Of a stretch of DNA of 64,000 nucleotides, positions 39,218 to 50,728 are shown one piece after another. The position numbers were made by a program, and so were the translations under genes. Location of the stretch: the NCBI GenBank assembly GCA_029207755.1, contig JARCOQ010000066.1, positions 248,001 through 312,000 of the forward strand, written 5' to 3'. Source of the stretch: Chamaea fasciata. Its lineage: Eukaryota; Chordata; Aves; Passeriformes; Sylviidae. Within the stretch, counting starts at the first letter, position 1. Every line of letters begins with the position of its first letter. The notes under the pieces were generated by a model. That model saw only the letters and a list, made by a program, of their open reading frames with translations. It had not been told where the DNA came from and made no database searches.

Positions 39218-40871
39218 CAGTGTCCATCCACAGTGGGATCCATGGCTCTGGTGTCCATCCAGATCAGTGTCCACTTGGGATCCACAGCTCTGCTGTCCAT
39301 CTGGACAAGTATCCATCTGGATACGTGGCTGTGCTGTCCATTCATACCAGGCTCCATCTACAGATGCATGCATGATTCTTGTGTCCATCGAGAAGAGGGT
39401 GCATCCAGAGTGGGATCCATGGCACTGGTGTCCATCCAGTCCATTTTCCATCTGGACCAGTGTCCAGTTTGCATCCATGGCTATGCTGTCCATCTGTACC
39501 AGGGCCCATCCACAGTGGGATCCATGGCTCTGGTGTCCATCCAGACTAGTGTACAGTTGGGATCCACGGCTCTGCTGTCCATCTGGATGCGTGGCTGTGC
39601 TGTCCATTCATCCCAGGCTCCATCTACAGACCCATGCATGACTCCTGTGTCCATCAAGAACAGCGTGCATCCAGAGTGGTATCCATGGTTTTGGCGTCCA
39701 TCCAGACCATTATGCATCTGGACCAGTGTCCAGTTTACATCCATGGCTATGCTGTCCATCTGTACCACGGTCCATTCAGAGTGGGATCCATTGCTCTGGT
39801 GCCCATACGGACCAGTGTCAAGCTGGGATCCATAGCTCTTTTGTCTATTCAGGCAAGCGTCCATCCAGACTGGAAGCCAGGGTTCTGCTGTCTATCCAGA
39901 TCAGTGTCCATCCAGAGCGGACACCATTACTCTGGTGTGCATCTCTACCTGTGTCCATCCACAGTGGCATCCATTGCTCTGGTGTCCATGCTGACAACTG
40001 GCAATCCACTGTGGGATCCATGGCTCTGGTGTCTATTCACAGCAGCGTCCATCCAGATTGAGATCCGTGGCTCTTATGTCCATCCAAACCAGTGTCCATC
40101 CACAGTGGCATCCATGGCTCTGGTGTCCATCCACACCAGTGTCCAGCTGGAATCCATGGCTCTGGCGTCCATGTAGACCAGTGTCCATTCAGAGGGGATC
40201 CATGGTCTGGTGCCCATCCAGACCACTGGCCATCCAAATTGGGATCCAAGGCTTGGTGTCTGGCCACACCACTATCAATACAAGGTGGGAGGAATGGCTC
40301 TAGTAACCATCTGGACCAGTGTCCATCTAGAGTCGGATCCATGGCTCTGGTTGCTATCTTCACCAGTGTCCATCAAGAGTGGAATCCATGGCCCTTGTAT
40401 CCATCCAGACCAGGCTCCAATTTGGATCCACGGCTCTGGTGTCCATCTGGATGCGTGGCTGTGCTGTCCATTCAAACCAGGCTCCATCCACAGAGGGATG
40501 CATGGCTCTTGTGTCCACCACCAGTAGTGTGTATTCAGAGTGGTATCCATGGCGCTGGTGTCCATCCAGACCAGTGTCAAGCTGGGATCCATAGCTCTTT
40601 TGTCTATTCAGGCAAGCGTCCATCCAGACTGGAAGCCAGGGTTCTGCTGTCTATCCAGACCAGTGTCCATCCAGAGCGGACACCATTACTCTGGTGTGCA
40701 TCTCTACCTGTGTCCATCCACAGTGGCATCCATTGCTCTGGTGTCCATCCTGACCACTGTCAATCCACTGTGGGATCCATGCCTCTGGTGTCTATTCACA
40801 GCAGCGTCCATCCAGATTGGGATCCGTGGCTCTTATGTCCATCCAAACCAGTGTCCATCCACAATGGCATC
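36325..40871. repeat. 4,547-bp satellite unit, copy 1
   Basis: This is defined by a constant 4,547-bp offset: 36,577/41,124, 37,904/42,451, 38,975/43,522, 39,634/44,181 and 40,092/44,639. It contains the whole second 2,916-bp unit plus about 1.6 kb more, so this duplication happened after the 2,916-bp one. Confidence 0.87.
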
Positions 40872-43800
40872 CATGGCTCTGGTGTCCAACCACACCAGTG
40901 TCCAGCTGGAAACCATGGCTCTGGCCTCCATCTAGACCAGTGTCCATTTATTGGGGAGCCATGGTCTGGTGCCCTCCCAGACCACTGGCCATCCAGAGTG
41001 CGATCCATGCCTCGGTGTCTGGCAAGAGTCAATACAAGGTGGGAGGAATTGCTCTGGTCAGCATCTGGACCAGTGTCCATCTCGACCAGTGTCCATCTAG
41101 AGTCGGATCCATGCCTCTGGTTCCTATCTCCACCAGTGTCCATCAAGAGTGGAATCCATGGCCCTTGTATCCATCCAGACCAGGCTCCAATTTGGATCCA
41201 TGGCTCTGGTGTCCATCCAGAACAGTGTCCATCCAGAGACGGATCCATGGCTCTGGAGTCTTTCCAGACCAGGATCCATCCAAAGTGGGATCCATGGCTC
41301 TGGTGTCCATCTGGAGCATAATCCATCCAGAGTCCAATCCAAGACTCTGCTGTCCATCCAGAACAGGGTCCAGCTGGGATCCAAGACTCTGATGCCTATC
41401 CATACCAGTGTCCATCCACAGTGGGATCCATGGCTCTGGTGTCCATGCAGACCAGTGTCCACTTGGGATCCACGGCTCTGCTGTCCATCTGGACAAGTAT
41501 CCATCTGGATACGTGGCTGTGCTGTCCATTCATACCAGGCTCCATCTACAGACGCATGCATGACTCTTGTGTCCATCGAGAAGAGCGTGCATCCAGAGAG
41601 GGATCCATGGCTCTGGCATCCATCCAGAGCATTATCCATCTGGACCAGTGTCCAGTTTGCATCCATGGCTATGCTGTCCATCTGTACCAGGGTCCATCCA
41701 CAGTGGGATCCATGGCTCTGCCGTCCATCCAGACCAGTGTACAGTTGTGATCCACGGCTCTGGTGTCCATCTGGATGTGTGGCTGTGCTGTCCATTCAAA
41801 CCAGGCTCTATCCACAGAGGGATGCATGGCTCTTGTGTCCATCACGAGTAGTGTGTATTCAGAGTGGGATCCATGGCTCTGGTGTCCATCCAGACCAGTG
41901 TCAAGCTGGGATCCATAGCTCTTTTGTCTATTCAGGCAAGCGTCCATCCAGAGTGGAAGCCAGGGTTCTGCTGTCTATCCAGACCAGTGTCCATCCAGAG
42001 CGGACACCATTACTCTGGTGTGCATCTCTACCTGTGTCCATCCACAGTGGCATCCATTGCTCTGGTGTCCATCCGGCTGACCACTGTCAATCCACTGTGG
42101 GATCCATGGCTCTGGGGTCTATTCACAGCAGCGTCCATCCAGATTGGGATCCGTGGCTCTTATGTCCATCCAAACCAGTGTCCATCCACAGTGGCATCCA
42201 TTGCTCTGGTGTTGTTCCCAACCAGTGTCCAGCTGGAATCCATGGCTCTGGCGTCCATCTAGATTAGTGTCCATTCATAGCGGAGCCATGGTCTGGTGCC
42301 CATCCAGACCACTGGCCATCCAGAGTGGGATCCATGCCTCAGTGTCTGGCAAGAGTCAATACAAGGTGGGAGGAATTGCTCTGGTCACCATCTGGACCAG
42401 TGTCCATATAGACTAGTGTCCATCTAGAGTCGGATCCATGCCTCTGGTTCCTATCGCCACCAGTGTCCATCCACAGTGGAATCCATGGCCCTTGTATCCA
42501 TCCAGACCAGGCTCCAATTTGTATCTACGGCTCTGGTGTCCATCCAGAACAGTGTCCATCCAGAGACGGATCCATGGCTCTGAAGTCCATCCAGACTAGG
42601 ATCCACCCACAGTGGGATCCATGGCTCTGGTGTCCATCTAGAGCAGCATCCATCCAGAGTCCAATCCAAGACTCTGCTGTCCATCCAGAACAGGGTCCAA
42701 CTGGGATCCAAGGCTCTGATGTCTATCCATACCAGTGTCCATCCACAGTGGGATCGATGGCACTGGTGTCCATCCAGACCACTGTCCAGTTGGGATCCAC
42801 GACTCTGCTGTCCATCTGGATGCGTGGCTGTGCCGTCCATTCAAACCAGGCTCCATCCACAGAGGGATGCATGGCTCTTGTGTCCATCATGAGTAGTGTA
42901 CATTCTTTGTGGGATCCATGGCTCTGGTGTCCATCCAGACCAGTGTCAAGCTGGGATCCATAGCTCTTTTGTCTATTCAGGCAAGCGTCCATCCAGAGTG
43001 GAAGCCAGGTTTCTGTTGTCTATCCTGACCAGTGTCCATCCAGAGCGGACACCATTACTCTGGTGTGCATCTCTACCTGTGTCCATCCACAGTGGCATCC
43101 ATTGCTCTGGAGTCCATCCTGACCACTGTCAATCCACTGTGGGACCCATGGTTCTGGTGTCCATCCACACCTGTGTCCAGCTGGAATCCATGGCTCTTAT
43201 GTCCATCTAGACAAGTGTCCATTCATAGGGGAGCCATGGTCTGGTGCCCATCCAGACCACTGGCCATCCAGAGTAGGATCCATGCCTCGGTGTCTGGCAA
43301 GAGTCAATACAAGGTGGGAGGAATGGCTCTGGTCACCATATAGACCAGTGTCCTTCAGGACCAGTGTCCATCTAGATTCGGATCCATGCCTCTGGTTGCT
43401 ATCACCCCCAGTGTCCATCAAGAGAGGAATCCATGGCCCTTGTATCCATCCAGAGCAGGCTCCAATTTGGATTCATTGCTCTGGTGTCCATCCAGAACAG
43501 TGTCCATCCTGAGACGGATCCATGGCTCTGGAGTCTATCCAGAACAGAGTAAAACTGGGATCCAAGGTTCTGAGGTCTATCCATACCAGTGTCCATCCAC
43601 AGTGGGATCCATGGCACTGGTGTCCATCCAGACCAGTATCTAGTTGGGATCCACGGCTCTGGTGTCTATCTGGACAAGTATCTATCCAGAGTTTAATCCA
43701 AGACTCTGCTCTCCATCCAGAACAGGGTCCAGCTGGGATCCAAGGCTCTGATGTCTATCCATACCAGTGTCCATCCACAGTGGGATCCATGGCTCTGGTG

Positions 43801-45418
43801 TCCATCCAGATCAGTGTCCACTTGGGATCCACAGCTCTGCTGTCCATCTGGACAAGTATCCATCTGGATACGTGGCTGTGCTGTCCATTCATACCAGGCT
43901 CCATCTACAGATGCATGCATGATTCTTGTGTCCATCGAGAAGAGGGTGCATCCAGAGTGGGATCCATGGCACTGGTGTCCATCCAGTCCATTTTCCATCT
44001 GGACCAGTGTCCAGTTTGCATCCATGGCTATGCTGTCCATCTGTACCAGGGCCCATCCACAGTGGGATCCATGGCTCTGGTGTCCATCCAGACTAGTGTA
44101 CAGTTGGGATCCACGGCTCTGCTGTCCATCTGGATGCGTGGCTGTGCTGTCCATGCATCCCAGGCTCCATCTACAGACCCATGCATGACTCCTGTGTCCA
44201 TCAAGAACAGCGTGCATCCAGAGTGGTATCCATGGTTTTGGCGTCCATCCAGACCATTATGCATCTGGACCAGTGTCCAGTTTACATCCATGGCTATGCT
44301 GTCCATCTGTACCACGGTCCATTCAGAGTGGGATCCATTGCTCTGGTGCCCATACGGACCAGTGTCAAGCTGGGATCCATAGCTCTTTTGTCTATTCAGG
44401 CAAGCGTCCATCCAGACTGGAAGCCAGGGTTCTGCTGTCTATCCAGATCAGTGTCCATCCAGAGCGGACACCATTACTCTGGTGTGCATCTCTACCTGTG
44501 TCCATCCACAGTGGCATCCATTGCTCTGGTGTCCATGCTGACAACTGGCAATCCACTGTGGGATCCATGGCTCTGGTGTCTATTCACAGCAGCGTCCATC
44601 CAGATTGAGATCCGTGGCTCTTATGTCCATCCAAACCAGTGTCCATCCACAGTGGCATCCATGGCTCTGGTGTCCATCCACACCAGTGTCCAGCTGGAAT
44701 CCATGGCTCTGGCGTCCATGTAGACCAGTGTCCATTCAGAGGGGATCCATGGTCTGGTGCCCATCCAGACCACTGGCCATCCAAATTGGGATCCAAGGCT
44801 TGGTGTCTGGCCACACCACTATCAATACAAGGTGGGAGGAATGGCTCTAGTAACCATCTGGACCAGTGTCCATCTAGAGTCGGATCCATGGCTCTGGTTG
44901 CTATCTTCACCAGTGTCCATCAAGAGTGGAATCCATGGCCCTTGTATCCATCCAGACCCGGCTCCAATTTGGATCCACGGCTCTGGTGTCCATCTGGATG
45001 CGTGGCTGTGCTGTCCATTCAAACCAGGCTCCATCCACAGAGGGATGCATGGCTCTTGTGTCCACCACCAGTAGTGTGTATTCAGAGTGGTATCCATGGC
45101 GCTGGTGTCCATCCAGACCAGTGTCAAGCTGGGATCCATAGCTCTTTTGTCTATTCAGGCAAGCGTCCATCCAGACTGGAAGCCAGGGTTCTGCTGTCTA
45201 TCCAGACCAGTGTCCATCCAGAGCGGACACCATTACTCTGGTGTGCATCTCTACCTGTGTCCATCCACAGTGGCATCCATTGCTCTGGTGTCCATCCTGA
45301 CCACTGTCAATCCACTGTGGGATCCATGCCTCTGGTGTCTATTCACAGCAGCGTCCATCCAGATTGGGATCCGTGGCTCTTATGTCCATCCAAACCAGTG
45401 TCCATCCACAATGGCATC
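40872..45418. repeat. 4,547-bp satellite unit, copy 2
   Basis: This is a tandem copy of 36,325-40,871. Single-base differences occur, such as CCATGCATCC near 44,153 versus CCATTCATCC near 39,606, and AGACCCGGC near 44,955 versus AGACCAGGC near 40,408. Confidence 0.87.
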
Positions 45419-46644
45419 CATGGCTCTGGTGTCCAACCACACCAGTGTCCAGCTGGAAACCATGGCTCTGGCCTCCATCTAGACCAGTGTCCATTTATTG
45501 GGGAGCCATGGTCTGGTGCCCTCCCAGACCACTGGCCATCCAGAGTGCGATCCATGCCTCGGTGTCTGGCAAGAGTCAATACAAGGTGGGAGGAATTGCT
45601 CTGGTCAGCATCTGGACCAGTGTCCATCTCGACCAGTGTCCATCTAGAGTCGGATCCATGCCTCTGGTTCCTATCTCCACCAGTGTCCATCAAGAGTGGA
45701 ATCCATGGCCCTTGTATCCATCCAGACCAGGCTCCAATTTGGATCCATGGCTCTGGTGTCCATCCAGAACAGTGTCCATCCAGAGACGGATCCATGGCTC
45801 TGGAGTCTTTCCAGACCAGGATCCATCCAAAGTGGGATCCATGGCTCTGGTGTCCATCTGGAGCAGCACGAATCCAGAGTCCAATCCAAGACTCTGCTGT
45901 CCATCCAGAACAGGGTCCAGCTGGGATCCAAGGCTCTGATACCTATCCATACCAGTGTCCATCCACAGTGGGATCCATGGCTCTGGTGTCCATGCAGACC
46001 AGTGTCCACTTGGGATCCACAGCTCTGCTGTCCATCTGGACAAGTATCCATCTGGATACGTGGCTGTGCTGTCCATTCATACCAGGCTCCATCTTCAGAC
46101 GCATGCATGACTCTTGTGTCCACCGAGAAGAGCGTGCATCCAGAGAGGGATCCATGGCTCTGGCATCCATCCAGAGCATTATCCATCTGGACCAGTGTCC
46201 AGTTTGCATCCATGGCTATGCTGTCCATCTGTACCAGGGTCCATCCACAGTGGGATCCATGGCTCTGCCGTCCATCCAGACCAGTGTACAGTTGTGATCC
46301 ACGGCTCTGGTGTCCATCTGGATGTGTGGCTGTGCTGTCCATTCAAACCAGGCTCCATCCACAGAGGGATGCATGGCTCTTGTGTCCATCACGAGTAGTG
46401 TGTATTCATTTGAAATCCATGGCTCTGGTGTCCATCCAGACCAGTGTCAAGCTGGGATCCATAGCTCTTTTGTCTATTCAGGCAAGCGTCCATCCAGACT
46501 GGAAGCCAGGGTTCTGGTGTCTATCCTGACCAGTGTCCATCCAGAGTGGACACCATTACTCTGGTGTGCATCTCTACCTGTGTCCATCCACAGTGGCATC
46601 CATTGCTCTGGTGTCCATCCTGCTGACCACTGTCAATCCACTGT
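44560..46644. repeat. 2,085-bp satellite unit, copy 1
   Basis: A constant offset of 2,085 bp links 44,584/46,669, 45,087/47,172, 45,671/47,756 and 46,114/48,199. The unit overlaps the preceding 4,547-bp copies and includes the TATTCATTTGAAATCC junction (near 46,404). Confidence 0.85.
45419..46407. repeat. 4,547-bp satellite unit, partial third copy
   Basis: The 4,547-bp offset continues to about 46,407. It then stops at an odd junction, TATTCATTTGAAATCC, where the expected sequence is TATTCAGAGTGGGATCC. A small local difference, GAGCAGCACGAATCC (45,862) for GAGCATAATCCATCC (41,315), interrupts the match. Confidence 0.8.
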
Positions 46645-48488
46645 GGGATCCATGGCTCTGGGGTCTATTCACAGCAGCGTCCATCCAGATTGGGACCCGT
46701 GGCTCTTATGTCCATCCAAACCAGTGTCCATCCACAGTGGCATCCATGGCTCTGGTGTCCATCCACACCAGTGTCCAGCTGGAATCCATGGCTCTGGCGT
46801 CCATGTAGACCAGTGTCCATTCAGAGGGGATCCATGGTCTGGTGCCCATCCAGACCACTGGCCATCCAAATTGGGATCCAAGGCTTGGTGTCTGGCCACA
46901 CCACTATCAATACAAGGTGGGAGGAATGATTCTAGTAACCATCTGGACCAGTGTCCATCTAGAGTCGGATCCATGGCTCTGGTTGCTATCTTCACCAGTG
47001 TCCATCAAGAGTGGAATCCATGGCCCTTGTATCCATCCAGACCAGGCTCCAATTTGGATCCACGGCTCTGGTGTCCATCTGGATGCGTGGCTGTGCTGTC
47101 CATTCAAACCAGGCTCCATCCACAGAGGGATGCATGGCTCTTGTGTCCACCACCAGTAGTGTGTATTCAGAGTGGTATCCATGGCGCTGGTGTCCATCCA
47201 GACCAGTGTCAAGCTGGGATCCATAGCTCTTTTGTCTATTCAGGCAAGCGTCCATCCAGACTGGAAGCCAGGGTTCTGCTGTCTATCCAGACCAGTGTCC
47301 ATCCAGAGCGGACACCATTACTCTGGTGTGCATCTCTACCTGTGTCCATCCACAGTGGCATCCATTGCTCTGGTGTCCATCCTGACCACTGTCAATCCAC
47401 TGTGGGATCCATGCCTCTGGTGTCTATTCACAGCAGCGTCCATCCAGATTGGGATCCGTGGCTCTTATGTCCATCCAAACCAGTGTCCATCCACAATGGC
47501 ATCCATGGCTCTGGTGTCCAACCACACCAGTGTCCAGCTGGAAACCATGGCTCTGGCCTCCATCTAGACCAGTGTCCATTTATTGGGGAGCCATGGTCTG
47601 GTGCCCTCCCAGACCACTGGCCATCCAGAGTGCGATCCATGCCTCGGTGTCTGGCAAGAGTCAATACAAGGTGGGAGGAATTGCTCTGGTCAGCATCTGG
47701 ACCAGTGTCCATCTCGACCAGTGTCCATCTAGAGTCGGATCCATGCCTCTGGTTCCTATCTCCACCAGTGTCCATCAAGAGTGGAATCCATGGCCCTTGT
47801 ATCCATCCAGACCAGGCTCCAATTTGGATCCATGGCTCTGGTGTCCATCCAGAACAGTGTCCATCCAGAGACGGATCCATGGCTCTGGAGTCTTTCCAGA
47901 CCAGGATCCATCCAAAGTGGGATCCATGGCTCTGGTGTCCATCTGGAGCAGCACGAATCCAGAGTCCAATCCAAGACTCTGCTGTCCATCCAGAACAGGG
48001 TCCAGCTGGGATCCAAGGCTCTGATGCCTATCCATACCAGTGTCCATCCACAGTGGGATCCATGGCTCTGGTGTCCATGCAGACCACTGTCCACTTGGGA
48101 TCCACAGCTCTGCTGTCCATCTGGACAAGTATCCATCTGGATACGTGGCTGTGCTGTCCATTCATACCAGGCTCCATCTACAGACGCATGCATGACTCTT
48201 GTGTCCACCGAGAAGAGCGTGCATCCAGAGAGGGATCCATGGCTCTGGCATCCATCCAGAGCATTATCCATCTGGACCAGTGTCCAGTTTGCATCCATGG
48301 CTATGCTGTCCATCTGTACCAGGGTCCATCCACAGTGGGATCCATGGCTCTGCTGTCCATCCAGACCAGTGTACAGTTGTGATCCACGGCTCTGGTGTCC
48401 ATCTGGATGTGTGGCTGTGCTGTCCATTCAAACCAGGCTCTATCCACAGAGGGATGCATGGCTCTTGTGTCCATCACGAGTAGTGTGT
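46645..48488. repeat. 2,085-bp satellite unit, partial copy 2
   Basis: This matches 44,560-46,403. At 48,489 it continues with the ordinary TCAGAGTGGGATTCATGG monomer instead of the unusual junction, so the copy is incomplete. The longest open frame of the window (46,310-48,382, plus strand, 690 codons) crosses both copies, but it is a by-product of the stop-free monomer. Confidence 0.83.
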
Positions 48489-48754
48489 ATTCAGAGTGGG
48501 ATTCATGGCTCTGGTGTCCATCCAGACCAGTGTCAAGCTGGGATCCATAGCTCTTTTGTCTATTCAGGCAAGCGTCCATCCAGACTGGAAGCCAGGGTTC
48601 TGCTGTCTATCCAGACCAGTGTCCATCCAGAGCGGACACCATTACTCTGGTGTGCATCTCTACCTGTGTCCATCCACAGTGGCATCCATTGCTCTGGTGT
48701 CCATCCTGCTGACCACTGTCAATCCACTGTGGGATCCATGGCTCTGGGGTCTAT
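47428..48754. repeat. 1.33-kb satellite unit, copy 1
   Basis: This matches the following unit at an offset of 1,327 bp (47,428/48,755, 47,756/49,083, 48,301/49,628). Left of a 3-bp insertion (CCTGCTGACC, near 48,707) the offset is 1,324 bp, so the insertion alone explains the difference. Confidence 0.85.
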
Positions 48755-50078
48755 TCACAGCAGCGTCCATCCAGATTGGGATCCGTGGCTCTTATGTCCA
48801 TCCAAACCAGTGTCCATCCACAGTGGCATCCATGGCTCTGGTGTCCATCCACACCAGTGTCCAGCTGGAAACCATGGCTCTGGCGTCCATCTAGACCAGT
48901 GTCCATTCATAGCGGAGCCATGGTCTGGTGCCCATCCAGACCACTGGCCATCCAGAGTGGGATCCATGCCTCAGTGTCTGGCAAGAGTCAATACAAGGTG
49001 GGAGGAATTGCTCTGGTCACCATCTGGACCAGTGTCCATCTCGAACAGTGTCCATCTAGAGTCGGATCCATGCCTCTGGTTGCTATCTCCACAAGTGTCC
49101 ATCAAGAGTGGAATCCATGGCCCTTGTATCCATCCAGACCAGGCTCCAATTTGGATCCATGGCTCTGGTGTCCATCCAGAACAGTGTCCATCCAGAGACG
49201 GATCCATGGCTCTGGAGTCTTTCCAGACCAGGATCCATCCAAAGTGGGATCCATGGCTCTGGTGTCCATCTGGAGCATAATCCATCCAGAGTCCCATCCA
49301 AGACTCTGCTGTCCATCCAGAACAGGGTCCAGCTGGGATCCAAGGCTCTGATGACTATCCATACCAGTGTCCATCCACAGTGGGATCCATGGCTCTGGTG
49401 TCCATGCAGACCATTGTCCACTTGGGATCCACAGCTCTGCTGTCCATCTGGACAAGTATCCATCTGGATACGTGGCTGTGCTGTCCATTCATACCAGGCT
49501 CCATCTACAGACGCATGCATGACTCTTGTGTCCATCGAGAAGAGCGTGCATCCAGAGAGGGATCCATGGCTCTGGCATCCATCCAGAGCATTATCCATCT
49601 GGACCAGTGTCCAGTTTGCATCCATGGCTATGCTGTCCATCTGTACCAGGGTCCATCCACAGTGGGATCCATGGCTCTGCTGTCCATCCAGACCAGTGTA
49701 CAGTTGTGATCCACGGCTCTGGTGTCCATCTGGATGTGTGGCTGTGCTGTCCATTCAAACCAGGCTCTATCCACAGGGGGATGCATGGCTCTTGTGTCCA
49801 TCACGAGTAGTGTGTATTCAGAGTGGGATCCATGGCTCTGGTGTCCATCCAGACCAGTGTCAAGCGGGGATCCATAGCTGTTTTGTCTATTCAGGCAAGC
49901 GTCCATCCAGAGTGGAAGCCAGGGTTCTGCTGTCTATCCAGACAAGTGTCCATCCAGAGCGGACACCATTACTCTGGTGTGCATCTCTACCTGCGTCCAT
50001 CCACAGTGGCATCCATTGCTCTGGTGTCCATCCTGACCACTGTCAATCCACTGTGGGATCCATGGCTCTGGGGTCTAT
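48755..50078. repeat. 1.32-kb satellite unit, copy 2
   Basis: This is offset by 1,324 bp to the next copy (48,755/50,079, 49,083/50,407). The equivalent of the CTG insertion is missing near 50,033. It carries private changes such as AAGCGGGGATCC at 49,862. Confidence 0.85.
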
Positions 50079-50728
50079 TCACAGCAGCGTCCATCCAGAT
50101 TGGGATCCGTGGCTCTTATGTCCATCCAAACCAGTGTCCATCCACAGTGGCATCCATTGCTCTGGTGTTGTTCCCAACCAGTGTCCAGCTGGAATCCATG
50201 GCTCTGGCGTCCATCTAGACCAGTGTCCATTCATAGCGGAGCCATGGTCTGGTGCCCATCCAGACCACTGGCCATCCAGAGTGGGATCCATGCCTCAGTG
50301 TCTGGCAAGAGTCAATACAAGGTGGGAGGAATTACTCTGGTCACCATCTGGACCAGTGTCCATCTCGACCAGTGTCCATCTAGAGTCGGATCCATGCCTC
50401 CGGTTGCTATCTCCACAAGTGTCCATCAAGAGTGGAATCCATGGCCCTTGTATCCATCCAGACCAGGCTCCAATTTGGATCCATGGCTCTGGTGTCCATC
50501 CAGAACAGTGTCCATCCAGGGATGGATCCATGGCTCTGGAGTCTATCCAGACCAGGATCCATCCAAATTGGGATCCATGGCTCTGGTGTCCATCTGGAGC
50601 ATAATCCATCCTGAGTCCAATCCAAGACCCTGCTGTCCATCCAGAACAAGGTCCAGCTGGGATCCAAGGCTCTGATGTCTATCCATACCAGTGTCCATCC
50701 ACTGTGGGATCCATGGCTCTGGTGTCCA
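50079..50728. repeat. 1.32-kb satellite unit, partial copy 3
   Basis: This resembles 48,755-49,404. It then diverges near 50,728, where GTCCATCCACACCAGTG replaces GTCCATGCAGACCATTG. It is the last recognisable tandem duplication before the array edge. Confidence 0.8.

Noticed and set aside
46310..48382. 690-codon open frame on the plus strand
   Set aside because: It consists only of satellite monomers, has equally long competitors in other frames and on the other strand, and is not conserved in frame between tandem copies.
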